A DNA stretch of 64,000 nt from GCA-002050365 sp964237235 (GCA_964237235.1 CAXSGY010000008.1:62001-126000); one strand, 5' to 3'; positions 44,369 through 53,527 are shown, counted from the first letter of the stretch. Program-made: numbers and translations. Notes: generated from the letters alone by a model not told the origin.

Positions 44369-45562
44369 TCAAACGTCTGTAAAATCATCTTCGCCGTTTT
44401 CTTCGCTGATTTTGCGGAGGAAATTTCGTCGAAACTCGTTAAACGAGCCGGATTTGATAGATTGCCTAACCTTTCGCATCAAGTCAAGGTAAAACGCGAG
44501 GTTATGATGCGAAATCAAAGTCGCCGCCAGCATTTCTTTCGCCAGATACAGATGTCTGAGATACGCCTTCGAATATCGAAGGCAGACCGAACACGAACAT
44601 TCCGTATCGAGCGGTGCGTCGTCCTCCGCGTATTTGGCGTTACGAATATTGATTTTTCCCCTCGAAGTAAATGCGCTGCCCGTGCGACCGTTGCGCGTCG
44701 GTATTACGCAGTCGAACATATCAACGCCGCGCGAAACGGCTTCGAGCAAATCTTCCGGCGTTCCCACGCCCATTAAATAACGCGGCGCATCGAGCGGCAT
44801 CTGCGGCGCGAGAAATTCCAACACGTCATACATCACCGATTTTTCTTCGCCGACGCTCAAACCGCCAATCGCGTAACCGTCGAATCCGATTTCCGTCGTC
44901 AAATTTAAACTTTCCTTACGTAAATTCAGATGTCCCGCGCCCTGCACGATTCCGAATAATGCCTGCCGACCGCTTAAATTTTCAGCTTCCAAAAATCCTG
45001 TGTCTTGTTGTTCGTTTTGCAGCTCATCAAATTTATCTTTTGAGCGTTTCGCCCAACGCGCCGTCATCTCCAAACTTCTGCGCGTTGTTTCGATTGTTTC
45101 CGCGCCGGGCAGACATTCGTCGAAAACCATCACGATTTCCGAACCTAAAGCCGCTTGAATCTCCATCGAAATTTCCGGCGAAAGAAACTTTTTATCGCCG
45201 TTTAGATGCGAGCGAAACTCCACGCCGTCTTCGTTCAGTCTTCGCAAATCGGTCAAAGAAAATACCTGAAAGCCGCCCGAATCGGTTAAATACGAACGAT
45301 TCCAGGTTGAAAATTTATGCAGCCCGCCGAATCTGCGAATCAAGTCCGCGCCCGGTCGCAAAAAAAGATGATACGTATTGCCCAAAATAATTCGCGCGTC
45401 CATTTCCGCTTCGAGCCATTCAAACCGCACGCCTTTGACCGTGCCTTGCGTTCCGACCGGCATAAAAACCGGCGTTTCGATGACCGAACGCCGTGTCTGT
45501 ATAATTCCCGTCCGCGCTTCGCCGTCTCGCGCGATGATTTTCCAATTTATTGCTTTATTCAT
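44369..45562 (-). CDS. tgt: Queuine tRNA-ribosyltransferase
   Basis: A 397-aa tRNA-guanine transglycosylase exchanging G34 for preQ1 in tRNAs with GUN anticodons. It shows the N-terminal RTGIIQTRRSVIETPVFMPVGTQGTVKG, the catalytic Asp in YLTDSGGFQVFSL, the nucleophile region DMFDCVIPTRNGR, and the zinc-binding CSCSVCLRYSKAYLRHL. Length is normal. Its start overlaps by one base the stop of the upstream RelE-like toxin gene. It is upstream of yajC. Confidence 0.97.
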   Translation of the reverse strand: MNKAINWKIIARDGEARTGIIQTRRSVIETPVFMPVGTQGTVKGVRFEWLEAEMDARIILGNTYHLFLRPGADLIRRFGGLHKFSTWNRSYLTDSGGFQVFSLTDLRRLNEDGVEFRSHLNGDKKFLSPEISMEIQAALGSEIVMVFDECLPGAETIETTRRSLEMTARWAKRSKDKFDELQNEQQDTGFLEAENLSGRQALFGIVQGAGHLNLRKESLNLTTEIGFDGYAIGGLSVGEEKSVMYDVLEFLAPQMPLDAPRYLMGVGTPEDLLEAVSRGVDMFDCVIPTRNGRTGSAFTSRGKINIRNAKYAEDDAPLDTECSCSVCLRYSKAYLRHLYLAKEMLAATLISHHNLAFYLDLMRKVRQSIKSGSFNEFRRNFLRKISEENGEDDFTDV

Positions 45563-45828
45563 TAAGGAAAAAACTTGTAAATATCTTTTCTATTCAAGAA
45601 CCTGACAAAAATGATCGTCTCATTTTCGAGCGCGAAACCGAGCCGGTAATCACCAAACTTTATTCTGAAAAATCCGTCTGCGCCTTTCATTTTTCTCAAA
45701 TTCGGAATGCTGTTCAGATTCTCGACTTTTTCCAAATTTTCGACGGCTTCCAAGACTCTTTTTAGAATTGATTTATCAGAAACATTTTTGAGGTCGCGGG
45801 TGAAACTTTTTCTAAATTCGACTTTCAT
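45562..45828 (-). CDS. RelE/ParE-type toxin
   Basis: An 88-aa basic protein with the RelE-fold plan: KVEFRKSFTRDLKNV at the N terminus, a central helix, then IPNLRKMKGADGFFRIKFGDYRLGFALENETIIFVRFLNRKDIYKFF. Such toxins cut mRNA on ribosomes or inhibit gyrase. The RIKFGDYRLGF segment is typical of the group. It is 2 bp downstream of the antitoxin and overlaps tgt by one base. It is a chromosomal pair embedded in an operon-like run. Confidence 0.85.
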   Translation of the reverse strand: MKVEFRKSFTRDLKNVSDKSILKRVLEAVENLEKVENLNSIPNLRKMKGADGFFRIKFGDYRLGFALENETIIFVRFLNRKDIYKFFP

Positions 45829-45830
45829 TT

Positions 45831-46034
45831 TTAGTTATCCAAAATCGCAAAAACTTCCTCGCGCGAAACCGTTTCGCTTTCCAAACCTTTTTTTATCGCT
45901 TCTGAAAACGCGAAATCTTCCATCGCTTCTTCGACAATTTCCTGCAACAAATCGCGTCGCGTTTCAAGAACCTCAATCAAAGCCGACTTAATCAAATCTT
46001 TTAATTTATCTTCTTCAATAACTGCTGTTGCCAT
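45831..46034 (-). CDS. Antitoxin of the RelE/ParE-type pair
   Basis: A 67-aa acidic, helical protein (MATAVIEEDKLKDLIKSALIEVLETRRDL...). It starts at the ATG at 46034, preceded by AGAGGAAA. No DNA-binding domain is evident from the sequence, but the order antitoxin-toxin, the 2-bp gap and the acid/base pairing are typical of type II modules. Its leader overlaps the end of the thioredoxin-fusion gene by several bases. Confidence 0.75.
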   Translation of the reverse strand: MATAVIEEDKLKDLIKSALIEVLETRRDLLQEIVEEAMEDFAFSEAIKKGLESETVSREEVFAILDN

Positions 46035-46039
46035 AATTT

Positions 46040-47527
46040 TCATTTCCTCTTGCCGATTAAAGTCCAAATCCTTTCCGCGCCGATGGCGGTTTCGGAAACG
46101 ATTTTGCCGTCTTCGTTGATTAAGACGGCAGACGGCGTGCCGTTGATGCCGAGTTGTTTGGAAATTTTGCGGTCTTTATCGAGGATAATCGGCGACTGCA
46201 AATTTAGTTGACGATGCGGTTCGGGTTCGCCTTCGGAAATAACCAGAAGATTCGGCTCGTCCGCGCCGCGCGTTTTGTCCCAATCGCGCAAATCGTCGAG
46301 CATCTGCTGGCAGAAGCCGCACGTCAGGCTCCAGAATGCGACGAGCGTGCGTTTGCCGCGCAAATCTTCCGACGCGACGAGTTTGTCGTTGACATCGTTT
46401 TCAAAAAACTCGGGCAAATCGTTGCCGAGCTTTTCGGTCGTGTCGTCGCCCGCTTTGCCGATTAACAAAAGCTCCGCGTCGTTAATTTGCGCTTTGATCG
46501 AATCAACTAATTCCCGAATCGCTTTGTCGCCGACCGCCGCGCGGCTGCCGACGGTGCCGTCGGTGTTGACCAGAATCGCCGTCGGTGTCCATTCCGCGCC
46601 GAAGCTGTGGGCGACTTCGCGCTCGTTCTGCAGAAGAATTTGTTTGAGCGTCGCGCCCGCCAATTTGTCGAGATTGTCTTTGACCGCGCCGCTGCTCAAA
46701 AAAACGAAATTCAATTTGCCTTTTAATTCCGCCTGCCATTGTTCGATTTCCGGCAAAAGCGCGGCGCACGGCGCGCAGGTCGGGCTGACGACAAAAAACA
46801 AAATCGGTTTCGCCTGCATCAACAGCGCGTCGAGCGTCGTTTGTCTGCCGTTGACATCGGGCAGAGCGAAATCCGGCGCGGGCGAACCGATTGGCAAACC
46901 GTCAATAGATTGCGCGACATCTTCCCTGAAAACTTCGCGCCCGCCGTCGAGCGCGGTAACTTCCAAAATCTCGATGCGCCGCATAATCTGCGTTTGCTGT
47001 TCCGAAATTTTCTTGAGATAAAACACGACCGCGCCGAGCAATCCGACGGTCGCCAGACCGATGATTAAAGACATAAAATTTCCTTCCGCATTATAAACGT
47101 CCGAATCGAAAAGGCTCGCGCCCTGATTCGTTTTTCCGCTTAAAATCAAAATAAATGCCAGCACCGCAAAAACGATGTTGCGAATCAAACTTTTCCGCGA
47201 AACCGGCTCCGAATGTATCGCGCCGAAGCAATGACAATCCGGCGCGTTGCCTTGCGACAACTGATAAATCATTCCGCCGACAAACGTCAAAAGCAAAATC
47301 AACGCGCCAATCGCGCCGATCCACGAAGTTTCGACGAACAGCAAACAAACCGCGAAAACGATTTCCGCAAACGGCAAACCGACCGCGAAAAACTTCGCAA
47401 ATTCTTCGGGCGTGCCGAATTCTTTGACGGCTTTCTCCGAACCTTTCAAATCGAGCAATTTCCCGATTCCGGCAACGGCGAAAATGGCAAAAAGAGCAAG
47501 TCTGATTAGTAATAAAAATATTTCCAT
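46040..47527 (-). CDS. MauE-thioredoxin-thioredoxin fusion
   Basis: A 495-aa envelope redox protein. An N-terminal MauE/DoxX-type membrane domain (about 1-170) has four or so helices and the CHCFG motif (98-102). It is followed by two thioredoxin-like domains: the first (about 210-350) with CAPC at 251-254 and the second (about 370-495) with CGFC at 403-406. Such proteins maintain thiol-disulphide balance of exported proteins or help cytochrome maturation. The double thioredoxin domain is uncommon as far as I know. Its neighbours are toxin-antitoxin genes on both sides, so the substrate is not indicated. Confidence 0.85.
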   Translation of the reverse strand: MEIFLLLIRLALFAIFAVAGIGKLLDLKGSEKAVKEFGTPEEFAKFFAVGLPFAEIVFAVCLLFVETSWIGAIGALILLLTFVGGMIYQLSQGNAPDCHCFGAIHSEPVSRKSLIRNIVFAVLAFILILSGKTNQGASLFDSDVYNAEGNFMSLIIGLATVGLLGAVVFYLKKISEQQTQIMRRIEILEVTALDGGREVFREDVAQSIDGLPIGSPAPDFALPDVNGRQTTLDALLMQAKPILFFVVSPTCAPCAALLPEIEQWQAELKGKLNFVFLSSGAVKDNLDKLAGATLKQILLQNEREVAHSFGAEWTPTAILVNTDGTVGSRAAVGDKAIRELVDSIKAQINDAELLLIGKAGDDTTEKLGNDLPEFFENDVNDKLVASEDLRGKRTLVAFWSLTCGFCQQMLDDLRDWDKTRGADEPNLLVISEGEPEPHRQLNLQSPIILDKDRKISKQLGINGTPSAVLINEDGKIVSETAIGAERIWTLIGKRK

Positions 47528-47533
47528 ACAATA

Positions 47534-47866
47534 CTAAGCGGCTTTTTCCAGATTTTCCAAAGCAATTTCAACTTCCGACGGAAATTCAACTTTAATAAAA
47601 AAATCAGGCGGATAAATCGCCGCTTCGCCCGCTTCGTCAATAATGCGAATGCGTCCGCCCGGCAAAAACCACGCCCGATAAACTTTCGCCGGAATAAGTA
47701 GTTGCTCATCGTCGGTTTCGATGCAAAGCGCGAAGCCTTCCTCGCGCGCCGGTTTTATGTCCGGCACTTCGACGAGAAACTCGCGCGACGCTTTTTTTTC
47801 GCCGCGCAAAATTTGTCCGGCTTCTTTAACGCTTTCCAGAAGTCCTTCAAAATTCTCTTTTTTCAT
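47534..47866 (-). CDS. NadS/HigA-like antitoxin N terminus fused to an unknown domain
   Basis: A 110-aa protein whose start is the ATG at 47866, overlapping the toxin stop by 20 bp. The N-terminal part (LLESVKEAGQILRGEKKASREF) matches the dimer/toxin-binding segment of NadS/HigA-type antitoxins. The HTH that should follow is absent. Residues about 45-110 are a beta-rich segment (FALCIETDDEQLLIPAKVYRAWFLPGG) I do not recognise. It could be an antitoxin that has lost its DNA-binding half, or a repurposed one. It is co-transcribed with the toxin. Confidence 0.7.
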   Translation of the reverse strand: MKKENFEGLLESVKEAGQILRGEKKASREFLVEVPDIKPAREEGFALCIETDDEQLLIPAKVYRAWFLPGGRIRIIDEAGEAAIYPPDFFIKVEFPSEVEIALENLEKAA

Positions 47867-48191
47867 TTTTTCTAAATTCCTCAACCAAATCGGACAACTT
47901 TTTCAATTCGTTGCGAGTCAGATTTTCCTTTTCATTTTTGGCGTAAATATCAAGCATTACTATTTTCTCACGACTAACTGCCCAATAATAAATGATCCGC
48001 GCACCGCCGCTTTTACCGCGACCGCCGAAGGAAAAGCGCACCTTCCGAATGCCGTTGCCGCCTTTGATAATCGCTCCGACTTCCGGTTCATTACATAAAT
48101 CCTTTTGAAGTTTGGCATATTCTTCATCGGGCAATAAATTTGTCAACCGTTTCGTGAAGCATTGAGTTTCGGTAAAACCGAATAATTTCAT
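47847..48191 (-). CDS. RelE/HigB-like toxin (NadT-type)
   Basis: A 114-aa basic protein with the segment IRKVRFSFGGRGKSGGARIIYYW and a following VMLDIYAKNEKENLT, which is characteristic of the HigB/RelE toxin group found next to NadS antitoxins. It overlaps the last four bases of der at its start and its antitoxin at its end. Toxin-first gene order also fits that group. Confidence 0.85.
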   Translation of the reverse strand: MKLFGFTETQCFTKRLTNLLPDEEYAKLQKDLCNEPEVGAIIKGGNGIRKVRFSFGGRGKSGGARIIYYWAVSREKIVMLDIYAKNEKENLTRNELKKLSDLVEEFRKNEKREF

Positions 48192-49543
48192 TTCTTTTTT
48201 GATTTGTGTTTTTCCTTCAAACGAATCGGCATGGCGAAAAAGTCGAACGCTTCGCGCAGTTGATTTTCGATATAGCGCAGATAGGAAAAATGCAGACCGC
48301 CTTTGCCGCCCGGACCGCCCGACGTGAAAATGACGAATAGCGGCGGGCGCATTCCGGCTTGCGTGATAAATTGCACGTGCAGACGAACATTGCCGCCCGA
48401 ACCGGGCGCAGAGCCGCCGCCGACTCGCGGCTGCGCGACGGCTTTTTCAAAAAAGTCGTTTAATTTGGCGGTCGGCACGCGCAGATTTCTCGCTTCGTTG
48501 GCTTTTTTGACGATTTCTAAAATTTTATTAACGCGCTGTCCGGTCAAAGCCGAAATCGTGATGATCGGCGACCAGTCGAGAAACTTCATTTTGTAGCGCA
48601 GGTTTTTCTCGAAATCGTTCGCCGTGTTCGTTTCCTTTTCTTCGACCGCGTCCCATTTATTGACGGCGATAATTAAACTGCAACCCGAATCGAGCGCGTA
48701 ACCGGCGATGTTCGCGTCTAAATTGGCAAAGCCTTCAATCGCGTCAATAATCAAAATCGCCACGTCGGCGCGTTCCAGAGATTTGCGCGCCATTATCACC
48801 GAAAGTTTTTCCGCCATCTCGGTCGTTTTTCCTTTGCGACGAATTCCGGCGGTGTCAATCAAAACGTATTTCTGCCCGTCAACGGTTAATTCCGTGTCAA
48901 TCGCGTCGCGCGTCGTGCCGGCAATCGGCGAAACGATCACCCGTTCTTCGCCCAAAATTTTGTTGAGCAACGAAGATTTGCCGACGTTCGGGCGACCGAT
49001 AATCGCTAATTTGATTTCGCGCTGTTCGACTTCTTCAATTTCTTCCTCAAAGCTCAAAACGTCGAAAACCGCGTCGAGCAAATCGCCGACGTTGTTGCCG
49101 TGTTCGGCGGACACGGGCATTAATTCAAAACCGAATTGATAAAATTCCGCCGCTTCTTCTTCGACCCGTTTCGACTCGGCTTTGTTCGCCGCGATAAAAA
49201 TCGGTTTGCCGACGTTTCTCAATAAAACGGCGATTTCCTGGTCTAGCGGCGTAATGCCGGCGCGCGAATCAACGACCCAGACGATTGCCTGCGCTTCGCC
49301 GATGGCGTTCGATGCCTGTTTGAAAATATTCGCCGGAATAATCGCGTCGTCGTCCGGCACGATGCCGCCCGTGTCAACCAACGCGAACCGCCGCGCCTTC
49401 CAATCGACTTCGCCGTAAATTCGGTCGCGCGTAATGCCCGGCTCATCGCCGACGATGGATTTGCGGCTTTCGGTCAAACGGTTGAATAATGTAGATTTGC
49501 CGACGTTCGGACGACCGATGATGGCGACCAGAGGAAGTTTCAT
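48188..49543 (-). CDS. der: Ribosome-associated GTPase Der
   Basis: A 451-aa GTPase for 50S subunit assembly with two G domains (GRPNVGKSTLFNRL, then GRPNVGKSSLLNKIL), each with its DxxG and NKxD elements (VDTGG, ANKAESK; IDTAG, VNKWD), and a C-terminal KH-like domain (about 360-451). The C-terminal domain has a Gly-rich insertion (RVGGGSAPGSGGNVR) and ends in a Lys-rich tail (KEKHKSKKK). Complete and of the usual length. The downstream toxin gene overlaps its stop. Confidence 0.97.
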   Translation of the reverse strand: MKLPLVAIIGRPNVGKSTLFNRLTESRKSIVGDEPGITRDRIYGEVDWKARRFALVDTGGIVPDDDAIIPANIFKQASNAIGEAQAIVWVVDSRAGITPLDQEIAVLLRNVGKPIFIAANKAESKRVEEEAAEFYQFGFELMPVSAEHGNNVGDLLDAVFDVLSFEEEIEEVEQREIKLAIIGRPNVGKSSLLNKILGEERVIVSPIAGTTRDAIDTELTVDGQKYVLIDTAGIRRKGKTTEMAEKLSVIMARKSLERADVAILIIDAIEGFANLDANIAGYALDSGCSLIIAVNKWDAVEEKETNTANDFEKNLRYKMKFLDWSPIITISALTGQRVNKILEIVKKANEARNLRVPTAKLNDFFEKAVAQPRVGGGSAPGSGGNVRLHVQFITQAGMRPPLFVIFTSGGPGGKGGLHFSYLRYIENQLREAFDFFAMPIRLKEKHKSKKK

Positions 49544-49614
49544 AATTCGAGTTTAGACAACAGACCGCTGCGATGACAAACAATCCACTGTTTATTTTTT
49601 TATCTATCGCGTCA

Positions 49615-49660
49615 AAAACGATTGGAGCGCAAGCCTGAATGCTTGCGCTCCAATCGTTTT
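49615..49660. terminator. 20-bp perfect palindromic hairpin upstream of der
   Basis: Perfect 20-bp arms (49615-49634 and 49641-49660, loop 6) end in TTTT and begin with AAAA. It sits between divergent genes (der and the P-domain protein), where a terminator has no obvious gene to serve. It could be a repeat-derived element. Confidence 0.75.
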
Positions 49661-49835
49661 CATACACGTTAATTGCATTGACTTAGATATGGAAAAAAGG
49701 TAAGTTTATAAAGAATTTGACATTCTGCAAATTTTTTACAGTTACAGTTTAATTTATCAACTATAGCAGCTAGTGATAGAGCTTTCTTGACTGTCCGTTC
49801 TGTATCTAACTTTAACCTTGGAGGAGGGAGAAAAA

Positions 49836-51536
49836 ATGTCTTTGAAAAAAATTAAAAATAATGTTCGCTCACTATTTTCCGTTTCCGCCGCGTTTGCTCT
49901 GGCGGTCACGATTCTTTGGTTCGGAGCCGACGCTTCGGTCACCAGAGCGAGCGATGAAGCGAATGCGCCCGAGGCGACTTTCGCGGCGAACGCCGCCAGT
50001 TTGGGCGCGATTCCGGATTCCGATCTGGCAACGCCGACCTGTGCAAATAACAGCACGACGAAACTCGACGTAACATTTACGGCATCGGGCTTGACCGGCG
50101 CGGTGCAAAACGTCAGCGTCAGCTTTAACGCCGCGCATACGTATCCCAACGATCTCGAAGTAACTTTGATCGCCCCGAACGGCGCGTCGCATCTGCTTTT
50201 CGCGGCGACCGGCACGACCAGCACGGCGGCTAATGCCTGCGCTCAGCTTGTCTCCGGTTCAAATGATTTATCGTCATCGAACACTTATACGTTCAACGAC
50301 GCGGCAACCGCCAACTGGTGGACGACGGCTGCCTCGGCTAATCCGGTTCCGACCAGCTCCAACCGCACGGTTGTGACCGGTGTCGGCGGCGCGGCTAATC
50401 CGCCGCCCGTTACCAGTATGAATGCCGCATTTGCAGGCGTAACCAACGCCAACGGCACCTGGACTTTAAGATTTCGTGACCGCGGCGCGGGCGATACCGG
50501 CAGCGTTACGGCGGCGAATTTGACATTAACGACCGGCAGCGCAGCGGCGGCACCGGGCAAATTGTTCGACTTTACCGGAACCGGCAGAACCAGTTTCGTA
50601 ACTTTAGGTTTCCCGACATTAGGTAATATCAGATGGAACATCGCCGGCAATCCGGCATCGGCGGTGCCGAATCAAGCCTTTATTCGTAAAGTTGATTTCG
50701 GTCTTGTCGGAGACGATACTTTCGGCGATTCGATTGTCGCTAACGATTTCGTCGGCGACCAGAAAACCGAACTGGCTGTTTTCCGCGACACCAATGCAAC
50801 TTTTTATCTGGCTCAAACACCAACCGGAACCGGTGGTGCTGTGCTTGATCGTGCCGTTCAATTTGGACTCGGAACTGATGTTCCCGGGGCGGACGGCGAT
50901 TACGACGGCGACGGCAAAGCCGATTATACGCTCGTTCGTGTCAACGGCAGTCAACTAAACTGGTATATTTTAACAAGTGCCACAAACACGTATAAATATG
51001 CGAACTTTGGTAGCTTAACCGGTATTCCGACGACCGGCGGAGCAACTGTTTTCCCAGGTGCTGATTTTACCGGCGACGGCATAGATGAATTAATTTATGT
51101 CAGACGATCAACGGCAACACCGAATCGCGTTGATTATTTTATCGGCGATGTCAACACTTCAACTTTGGTAGCAGCATACAGCTTCGGTAACTACGCTTCG
51201 GATTATTCGATTGCGCCTGACGATTATACAGGCGACGGTAAAGCCGATTTGGTAGCTGTCCGTCAAGATACTACGGTCACCAATCAACAAATCTGGTATA
51301 TCTACAATCCGGTGACCGGCGCAGTTACAAGCACACGATTCGGAATTCCTGGATTTACTGCGGCGGCTGATATTCCTATCCGCGGAGATTATGACGGTGA
51401 TAACAAAATGGACATTGCAGTTTGGCGACCGAGTAACCAAACGTTCTATTGGCTGAACAGCTCGACCGGTTCGCCGCAAGCTCAGTTCTTTGGCAACGTT
51501 GATGACGTTCCATTGGCAGCTTTTGGTGAGTTCTAA
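49836..51536 (+). CDS. Secreted P-domain plus FG-GAP/VCBS repeat protein
   Basis: A 566-aa exported protein. A cleavable signal peptide covers about the first 35 residues. Then comes a proprotein-convertase P-like domain (about 50-230: VQNVSVSFNAAHTYPNDLEVTLIAPNG, GTWTLRFRDRGAGDTG). The remainder consists of repeats with the D-x-D-G-D calcium motif (GDYDGDGKADYTLVR, DYTGDGKADLVAVR, GDYDGDNKMDIAVWR) typical of FG-GAP/VCBS propellers. It probably binds calcium and works at the cell surface as an adhesin or export-related protein. The start is the ATG at 49836 after GGAGGAGGGAG. A perfect palindromic terminator follows. Confidence 0.87.
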   Translation: MSLKKIKNNVRSLFSVSAAFALAVTILWFGADASVTRASDEANAPEATFAANAASLGAIPDSDLATPTCANNSTTKLDVTFTASGLTGAVQNVSVSFNAAHTYPNDLEVTLIAPNGASHLLFAATGTTSTAANACAQLVSGSNDLSSSNTYTFNDAATANWWTTAASANPVPTSSNRTVVTGVGGAANPPPVTSMNAAFAGVTNANGTWTLRFRDRGAGDTGSVTAANLTLTTGSAAAAPGKLFDFTGTGRTSFVTLGFPTLGNIRWNIAGNPASAVPNQAFIRKVDFGLVGDDTFGDSIVANDFVGDQKTELAVFRDTNATFYLAQTPTGTGGAVLDRAVQFGLGTDVPGADGDYDGDGKADYTLVRVNGSQLNWYILTSATNTYKYANFGSLTGIPTTGGATVFPGADFTGDGIDELIYVRRSTATPNRVDYFIGDVNTSTLVAAYSFGNYASDYSIAPDDYTGDGKADLVAVRQDTTVTNQQIWYIYNPVTGAVTSTRFGIPGFTAAADIPIRGDYDGDNKMDIAVWRPSNQTFYWLNSSTGSPQAQFFGNVDDVPLAAFGEF

Positions 51537-51583
51537 AAATCTATTGCGAATTTGCGATTTATCGTGATGAGGCAAAACGATTA

Positions 51584-51625
51584 AAAAACACCGGCGACGA
51601 ATTTAAATTCGTCGCCGGTGTTTTT
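51584..51625. terminator. Perfect 42-bp loopless palindrome between convergent genes
   Basis: Arms 51584-51604 and 51605-51625 are exact reverse complements with A/T runs at both ends. It fits a bidirectional terminator for the P-domain gene and the minus-strand gene at 51653. Confidence 0.85.
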
Positions 51626-51652
51626 ATTTTGAATGAATAAAAATTTACCGCT

Positions 51653-52363
51653 CTAATTTCCCTTTGAAAATTCATACGCGACATTGACGTTCAGAACGCG
51701 GTCGGCGATTGTCGTCCGCACGCCGGTCGCCTTCATTTTCAACGAGCCGTTGGCGTTTTGAATGGGAACGAGAAACGACAGCTTATCAATCTGCAAAATC
51801 TCGATGGGATTGATTTTTTTATCAATCGCGCTCTGCACGAGTTTCGACAAAACGCCGCTCGCCAGATTGGAAACACCGCCGAGATTAACGCTTAAAACTT
51901 TTACCCGCCCGAATAATTTTCCGCTTTGCTTATCGAATTCAAGCTCAATATTCGTTTCCGCATAACCCTGAAAATCTATGCAGCCGACGAGCGGCGGATT
52001 GTAAGAACCGCTAAAGGCGATGGGCGCATAAACTTTCCCTTCGCGGAAACGGACGGCGGTTTGCACGCCGTTCGCTTCGCGCAAAAGTTTAATTGATTCG
52101 TCGCAGATTTTAGCAGCGGGTTTTGCGTTCATTTGATCGTTTTCCGCAAAACTTAGAGCAGGCGATTGCGAACTGCGCCTTTCGATTTTTTTATTCGTTT
52201 CCGCCAGCGGAAATTCCGGCGCATTAAAATTCTTAAAAATCGCGTCGAGCAGCGCATCGAAAAACTGTTCGTTCAAACCGACGCTGACCTCTGCCGTTTG
52301 CGCCTTGACGGACGCGGTTAACATTAAAACTACGAAAATGAAACTCGAAATTTTTCTCATCAT
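51653..52363 (-). CDS. Secreted protein of unknown function
   Basis: A 236-aa protein with a signal peptide (MMRKISSFIFVVLMLTASVKA). The mature part has an amphipathic beginning (AEVSVGLNEQFFDALLDAIF), a polar segment, and a beta-rich C half (SGKLFGRVKVLSVNLGG ... VLNVNVAYEFSKG). A possible resemblance to lipid-binding TULIP-type folds is a guess from pattern alone. It shares a palindromic terminator with the convergent P-domain gene. No family recognised. Confidence 0.65.
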   Translation of the reverse strand: MMRKISSFIFVVLMLTASVKAQTAEVSVGLNEQFFDALLDAIFKNFNAPEFPLAETNKKIERRSSQSPALSFAENDQMNAKPAAKICDESIKLLREANGVQTAVRFREGKVYAPIAFSGSYNPPLVGCIDFQGYAETNIELEFDKQSGKLFGRVKVLSVNLGGVSNLASGVLSKLVQSAIDKKINPIEILQIDKLSFLVPIQNANGSLKMKATGVRTTIADRVLNVNVAYEFSKGN

Positions 52364-52439
52364 TCTTTCCTCGTTTTAGATTAATTTTTCGGAGAGATTA
52401 CTTAAGATGTTAATATTTTAAAAAGCGAAAAAAATTATT

Positions 52440-53408
52440 TTACAAACCGTTTCGCACAACGTCGTGCAGCCGCAGCAAACCGACACAGCTTTCGTTTTCG
52501 TCAACGACGGGCAGCACGGAAATTTGCATCGGGCGGTCTTCCATCAACTTCAGCGCGTCAAAGGCGAGCATCTCAACCCGCGCGGTGATCGGTTTGGCGG
52601 TCATCATTTGCGCCGCCGTTAATTGCGCGAAATTTTCGGGCGCGGTGCGTTCGATTGTCCGCCGCAAATCGCCGTCGGTGACGATGCCGATTAATTTTTC
52701 ATTTTCATCTACGACGTTGACCGCGCCGAGCGCGAATTTTGAAATCGCCTTGACGACCTCGAGCCAGTTCGCCGCGGGCGCGACGTTCGGACTTTCGCGC
52801 ATCAAATCGGCGACCTTCAGCGTCAATCTTTTGCCCAAACGTCCCGCCGGATGATTGAGCGCGAAATCGTTTTCGGTCAGATTCTTCGCTTCCATCAAAG
52901 TCATCGCCAGTGCGTCGCCGAGCGCGAGCGCGACCGTCGTCGAACAAGTCGGCGCGAGATTGAGCGGACAGGCTTCCTGCCCGACCGATGCGTCGAGAAC
53001 GACGTTTGATTGCCGGGCGAGCGTCGAATCCACATTTCCGATAATCGAAATCAGCGAAACGTTTCTGGCTTTGAGCGTCGGCAAGAGCAGCAAAATTTCG
53101 TCGGTTTCGCCCGAGTTGCTGAGAGCGATCACGACATCGCCGGCGGCAATAATGCCGAGACTGCCGTGCGAAGCGTCGGACGGATGCAAAAAAATCGCCA
53201 CCGTTCCGGTGCTGGTCAAAGTCTGCGCGATTTTCTGGGCGATTACGCCCGATTTGCCGATGCCCGTGACGACGATTTTTCCCGCGCAGTTTTCGATAAT
53301 TCGTATTGTTTCTTCGACAACTGATTTTTCAAGCCGCGCCGCCGATTGCTTGATGGCTTCGGCTTCGAGTTCGAGCAGTTCGACGACTTTTTCAAAACTA
53401 TTTTTCAC
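52440..53408 (-). CDS. kdsD: KpsF/GutQ-type D-arabinose 5-phosphate isomerase
   Basis: A 322-aa sugar isomerase converting ribulose 5-phosphate to arabinose 5-phosphate, the first step toward KDO for lipopolysaccharide. An N-terminal SIS domain (about 30-180: GKIVVTGIGKSGVIAQKIAQTL, SGETDEILLLLPTLK, PTCSTTVALALGDALA) is followed by paired CBS domains (about 205-320). Complete. Other KDO genes are not in the window. Its presence suggests a Gram-negative-type outer membrane. Confidence 0.95.
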   Translation of the reverse strand: MKNSFEKVVELLELEAEAIKQSAARLEKSVVEETIRIIENCAGKIVVTGIGKSGVIAQKIAQTLTSTGTVAIFLHPSDASHGSLGIIAAGDVVIALSNSGETDEILLLLPTLKARNVSLISIIGNVDSTLARQSNVVLDASVGQEACPLNLAPTCSTTVALALGDALAMTLMEAKNLTENDFALNHPAGRLGKRLTLKVADLMRESPNVAPAANWLEVVKAISKFALGAVNVVDENEKLIGIVTDGDLRRTIERTAPENFAQLTAAQMMTAKPITARVEMLAFDALKLMEDRPMQISVLPVVDENESCVGLLRLHDVVRNGL

Positions 53409-53527
53409 GAATGATTTCTAAAGTTAAAAATTGTCTATTTGAGGCGCGAGCCGGTCGCGGCATTTTCACGCCTGAAGGCGTATCTCCGAACGCGCCAGTC
53501 AAGATTGTCAACAATAAAGCCGCAATT

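Noticed and set aside
49615..49660. Palindrome at 49615-49660 considered as an operator between divergent der and P-domain genes
   Set aside because: The arms are 20 bp and perfect with A/T ends, like the other gap hairpins, and are far from the predicted promoter elements. Terminator or repeat is more likely.
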